Positions 54,987 to 57,256 of a stretch of DNA of 57,256 nt are shown piece after piece. Position 1 is the first letter of the stretch. Each line of letters begins with the position of its first letter. Origin of the DNA: Nocardia veterana NBRC 100344 (GTDB lineage Bacteria > Actinomycetota > Actinomycetes > Mycobacteriales > Mycobacteriaceae); contig NZ_BAGM01000102.1 of assembly GCF_000308855.1 (NCBI RefSeq), positions 1 to 57,256 on the forward strand. Reading direction: 5' to 3'. Below the pieces are notes generated by a model that saw only the letters and a program-made list of their open reading frames with translations, was not told where the DNA came from and searched no databases. Both the position numbers and the translations under genes were made by a program.

Positions 54987-55737
54987 AGGAGTCCAACTCG
55001 TCCTCACGCAGGCGTTGCAGGGCTCGTTCGATCCAGGAGTCGAAGCGGGTGACGAGGTCTCGGGTATGCAGCGGGCGGACGGTTATCTGTTCGGCGCGGG
55101 TCTCGACGTAGCGACCGTCGGGAAGGTCGTACCACTGCACGACATTCGATGGCCGCACGTCGGCGTGGAACGCGCCGACCAGCAAGGACGCCGAGCCGCC
55201 GCCGTCCACCGGGCCGTTCACCAGATCGAGATAGCGCTCCCGAGGTGTGTTGCGTGTCAGGCCGTTCTGCCCGTCCCGCAGGTCCGCGGGGTGAACCGTG
55301 ATCGGTGCACTGGTACCGGGATCGCGCTGCGGTATCGGCGCGGCCAGTGCGGCCGCCAGACTCTCCGGGCGGCAGAGCCGCAGGCGGATTCGTCCGTCGG
55401 TGTCGCCCTGGGTGAACTGGTACAGCACGGCCGCGTGGTACAGATTACGTGCCCCGACGATCCGGTAGACCCGTTGCGTGCCATCGCTGCCCTTGTATTT
55501 CGTTGTACCGCCGAGGATTTCGATTTTCATCACGGACGTATTCAAGGTGTGCAGCGCGAGCTGGATCTGCTCGAATTCGTCGGAATCGTAGCGCTCGCGG
55601 ACCGTCGCGCGGTGCGCCTCGAATTCGTTCCGATACGCGAAACGGCTGGTGAAGCGCAACAACTCCGGGATCCGGTCGTTCGCGTCGCCGAGCCACAGCG
55701 CAGCGAAATCGTCCGGCTCCCACGCCCATTCCGTCAC
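54982..55737 (-). CDS. EspG-like ESX secretion chaperone
   Basis: A 251-residue cytoplasmic protein with the layout of EspG-family chaperones, which bind PPE-type substrates and deliver them to the type VII secretion machine. It starts with WEPDDFAALWLG and has alternating strands (RVYRIVGARNLYHAAVLYQF and GRIRLRLCRPESLAAALAA) and a helical C terminus (FDSWIERALQRLRED). It follows a WXG-type substrate gene by 18 bp on the same strand, as espG follows PPE genes in mycobacteria. The family call rests on pattern and context, so some doubt remains. Confidence 0.75.
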   Translation of the reverse strand: MTEWAWEPDDFAALWLGDANDRIPELLRFTSRFAYRNEFEAHRATVRERYDSDEFEQIQLALHTLNTSVMKIEILGGTTKYKGSDGTQRVYRIVGARNLYHAAVLYQFTQGDTDGRIRLRLCRPESLAAALAAPIPQRDPGTSAPITVHPADLRDGQNGLTRNTPRERYLDLVNGPVDGGGSASLLVGAFHADVRPSNVVQWYDLPDGRYVETRAEQITVRPLHTRDLVTRFDSWIERALQRLREDELDSW

Positions 55738-55755
55738 TGTGTTGTCACCTTCGAA

Positions 55756-56928
55756 CTATCTGCGCGTCTCGCCGCTGTCGTCGTGGGTATCGCCGCCGAT
55801 GACACCGCCGGGCAGCGTCTTCGGCAGCTCGCCGAGCAGTTCGGCCGCATTCTCCGCAGTGGTCAAATAATCGGCGCGCTGGTGCGTGCGTTCCTCTTCC
55901 TTACTCTTGCCGGCACCACCCAGCCCACCCATACCGGGCAGGCCGGGCGCTCCCGGGCTCGCACCGGGGCGCCCCGAGGCGGCGGCCGGGTTCTGCGCGG
56001 TCCCCGGGACTCCCGAACCCGGCACACTGCGGCCGGGTCCGCCCGAGAGGGCACCGAAGCCACCACCCGAACCGCCCGGGCCTCCGGTGTGCAGACCGCC
56101 GGACGACATACCGCTGGGAGTGGTTCGCGAACCATTCGGATCGAAACCAGAGGTACCGACACCGGCGTCGGGTCCGACCCCGCTGGTGGAGGTCTGCGAA
56201 CCAGTCGAATTCGGGACTTGGCCGGTCGGCCCGTTGTCAGCTTGCGAGTCCGGTGTTCCGCTCTTCCCGTCCTGCTCCCCGTTTCCGTCTTTCCCCGGCT
56301 TCTCCGCGCCCGGATCCCACTGACCTCCATCATCGGGACCAGGCCCAGTGGGCCCGTTCGGGCCGCCCGGCCATGCGGTGGGCCTGCCGTCGCCCGGCTG
56401 CGTGGGATTCAGCGCGGGCGGCAGCACCGGTACTGTGCGATCGAACCCGGTGAACCCCGCGACATAGTGCTGCTGCATCGCATCTCGCGAATCCGAGGTG
56501 ACCTTCGAACGCGAACGCTCCTCCTCCCGTGCCCGGGGCGGCCAGATATTCGCGGTCCACGAATGCGCCGCGGCGGCCGGAATCGCCTTCTTCGTATTGA
56601 TGATGGTGGTGCCGGCCGCGTCGATATCGGTGCTCAGGGCGGCCAGCAGATCGGTCAGATCCGCGGCGTGGTCGGTGTACTGCTTGATCGCATTCTTCGC
56701 CGCCTCCGCCGCAGCACCCTCCCAGGCTTCGGCAATGGAATTGCCGACCGAGCGTTTGAAGGTTTCCAAACCCTGATCGAACTCGGTAGCGGCCTTGGCA
56801 TAGTTCTGCGCCATCTTGTAGGCGTCGGACGGGTCGAGCTGGGAGAAGGCGTTCTCGATCTGCGAATGATCCCAGCCGAAGACGTTCTCGGGATTTGTGA
56901 TCTGCGGCTTTTCGTTCTCTCTGGCCAT
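55756..56928 (-). CDS. WXG/PPE-like type VII secretion substrate with Pro/Gly-rich tail
   Basis: 390 residues. The N-terminal 130 residues are helical with a W69-E-G71 motif (IAEAWEGAAAEAAKN). Residues about 165-340 are a long low-complexity Pro/Gly/Ser-rich stretch. A conserved-looking C-terminal piece (ADYLTTAENAAELLGELP) closes the protein. No signal peptide or membrane segment. ATG 56928 immediately follows the TAG of the upstream gene, so the two are co-translated and may be secreted as a pair, like PE and PPE proteins. The downstream neighbour is the EspG-like chaperone. Confidence 0.85.
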   Translation of the reverse strand: MARENEKPQITNPENVFGWDHSQIENAFSQLDPSDAYKMAQNYAKAATEFDQGLETFKRSVGNSIAEAWEGAAAEAAKNAIKQYTDHAADLTDLLAALSTDIDAAGTTIINTKKAIPAAAAHSWTANIWPPRAREEERSRSKVTSDSRDAMQQHYVAGFTGFDRTVPVLPPALNPTQPGDGRPTAWPGGPNGPTGPGPDDGGQWDPGAEKPGKDGNGEQDGKSGTPDSQADNGPTGQVPNSTGSQTSTSGVGPDAGVGTSGFDPNGSRTTPSGMSSGGLHTGGPGGSGGGFGALSGGPGRSVPGSGVPGTAQNPAAASGRPGASPGAPGLPGMGGLGGAGKSKEEERTHQRADYLTTAENAAELLGELPKTLPGGVIGGDTHDDSGETRR

Positions 56929-57255
56929 CTATCCCCCGAAATGCATGCCGAGCGCGCCGAGCAGGCGCTGCGGGGCCGGATTCTGTTGCGGCAACGACTT
57001 TTCCAGCTCGGCATAGCGGGCGGCCAGGGATTCGTCCTGGGCGGTCATCTGCTCACGGATGGTGCGGAACAGGGTTTGGAAGTCGTCGACGGTTTGGAGA
57101 TGCGAATCAAGGACCTCCCACACCCCGTTCTCGGAACCCCTGGACTTCTCCCGCCAGCGCTTCACCATTGTCTTCGCAGACACGAGATCACGCCCGTCGT
57201 CGGGGACGTGGCCTTCTCCTAAGCCCCAGTGATCCTGCTGCGACACTCGTGTCAT
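56929..57255 (-). CDS. Small helical ESX partner protein with YxxxE motif, possibly 5' partial
   Basis: At least 108 residues. An amphipathic helix pair (LVSAKTMVKRWREKS and VWEVLDSHLQTVDDFQTLF) is followed by Tyr81-x3-Glu85 (RYAELEKSL), which fits the Y-x3-D/E export signal of type VII substrates such as PE proteins. It is directly upstream of the WXG substrate gene with no gap. ATG 57255 lies one base from the window edge, so the true start and ribosome-binding site may be outside. The C terminus is Pro/Gln/Gly-rich. Confidence 0.75.
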   Translation of the reverse strand: MTRVSQQDHWGLGEGHVPDDGRDLVSAKTMVKRWREKSRGSENGVWEVLDSHLQTVDDFQTLFRTIREQMTAQDESLAARYAELEKSLPQQNPAPQRLLGALGMHFGG

Positions 57256-57256
57256 T

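Noticed and set aside
1..57256. tRNA, rRNA, CRISPR arrays, riboswitches, transposases
   Set aside because: I saw no sequence supporting any of these; a tRNAscan or Rfam search was not possible here.

Overview
The window is high-GC actinobacterial DNA, most likely from Nocardia or a close relative. The sigH-rshA pair, a YbaK protein, an SRAP protein, aroA and rsgA lie in an order like that of mycobacteria. Type VII (ESX) secretion genes and a WhiJ/DUF397-type regulator pair also fit this group.

Bases 1-37474 (minus strand) hold three consecutive modular type I polyketide synthase (PKS) genes, here called A (20873-37474), B (5259-20783) and C (1-5236, cut by the window edge). A is transcribed first but carries three extension modules and the chain-releasing thioesterase. 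B, the second gene, carries the loading module: a KSQ domain with Gln in place of the active-site Cys. C carries one visible extension module. Gene order therefore does not match the order of synthesis; the likely order is B, then C and perhaps genes beyond the left edge, then A. All six visible extension modules have malonyl-type AT motifs and intact-looking DH and KR domains, and one also has ER, so a largely unbranched, polyunsaturated acyl chain is predicted. Within A there are perfect repeats of 458, 242 and 113 bp with a codon style unlike the rest of the gene, a mark of recombination or gene conversion. No tailoring, export or regulatory gene for the cluster is in the window.

Bases 37475-38234 are a lower-GC intergenic region with a near-perfect 27-bp palindrome. 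After it comes a housekeeping block (38235-49360): the 24-residue ribosomal protein bL37, the zinc anti-sigma factor and ECF sigma factor SigH with a likely autoregulatory promoter, YbaK, a MarR regulator, a small secreted protein, SRAP, an aldehyde dehydrogenase, AroA, RsgA (probably starting at CTG), a Uma2-family protein, a hypothetical protein, and a divergent MarR/Rid pair with palindromic operators.

Bases 49500-57255 are accessory. One plus-strand cassette encodes a small WXG100-like protein, a larger WXG protein and two further proteins, one an RDD membrane protein. A DUF397/XRE regulator pair and a small two-gene unit ending in a DUF4254-like gene follow. At the right edge a minus-strand trio (helical protein with YxxxE, WXG protein with a Pro/Gly-rich tail, EspG-like chaperone) resembles a PE/PPE/EspG cassette. 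No ESX ATPase or membrane core gene is visible.
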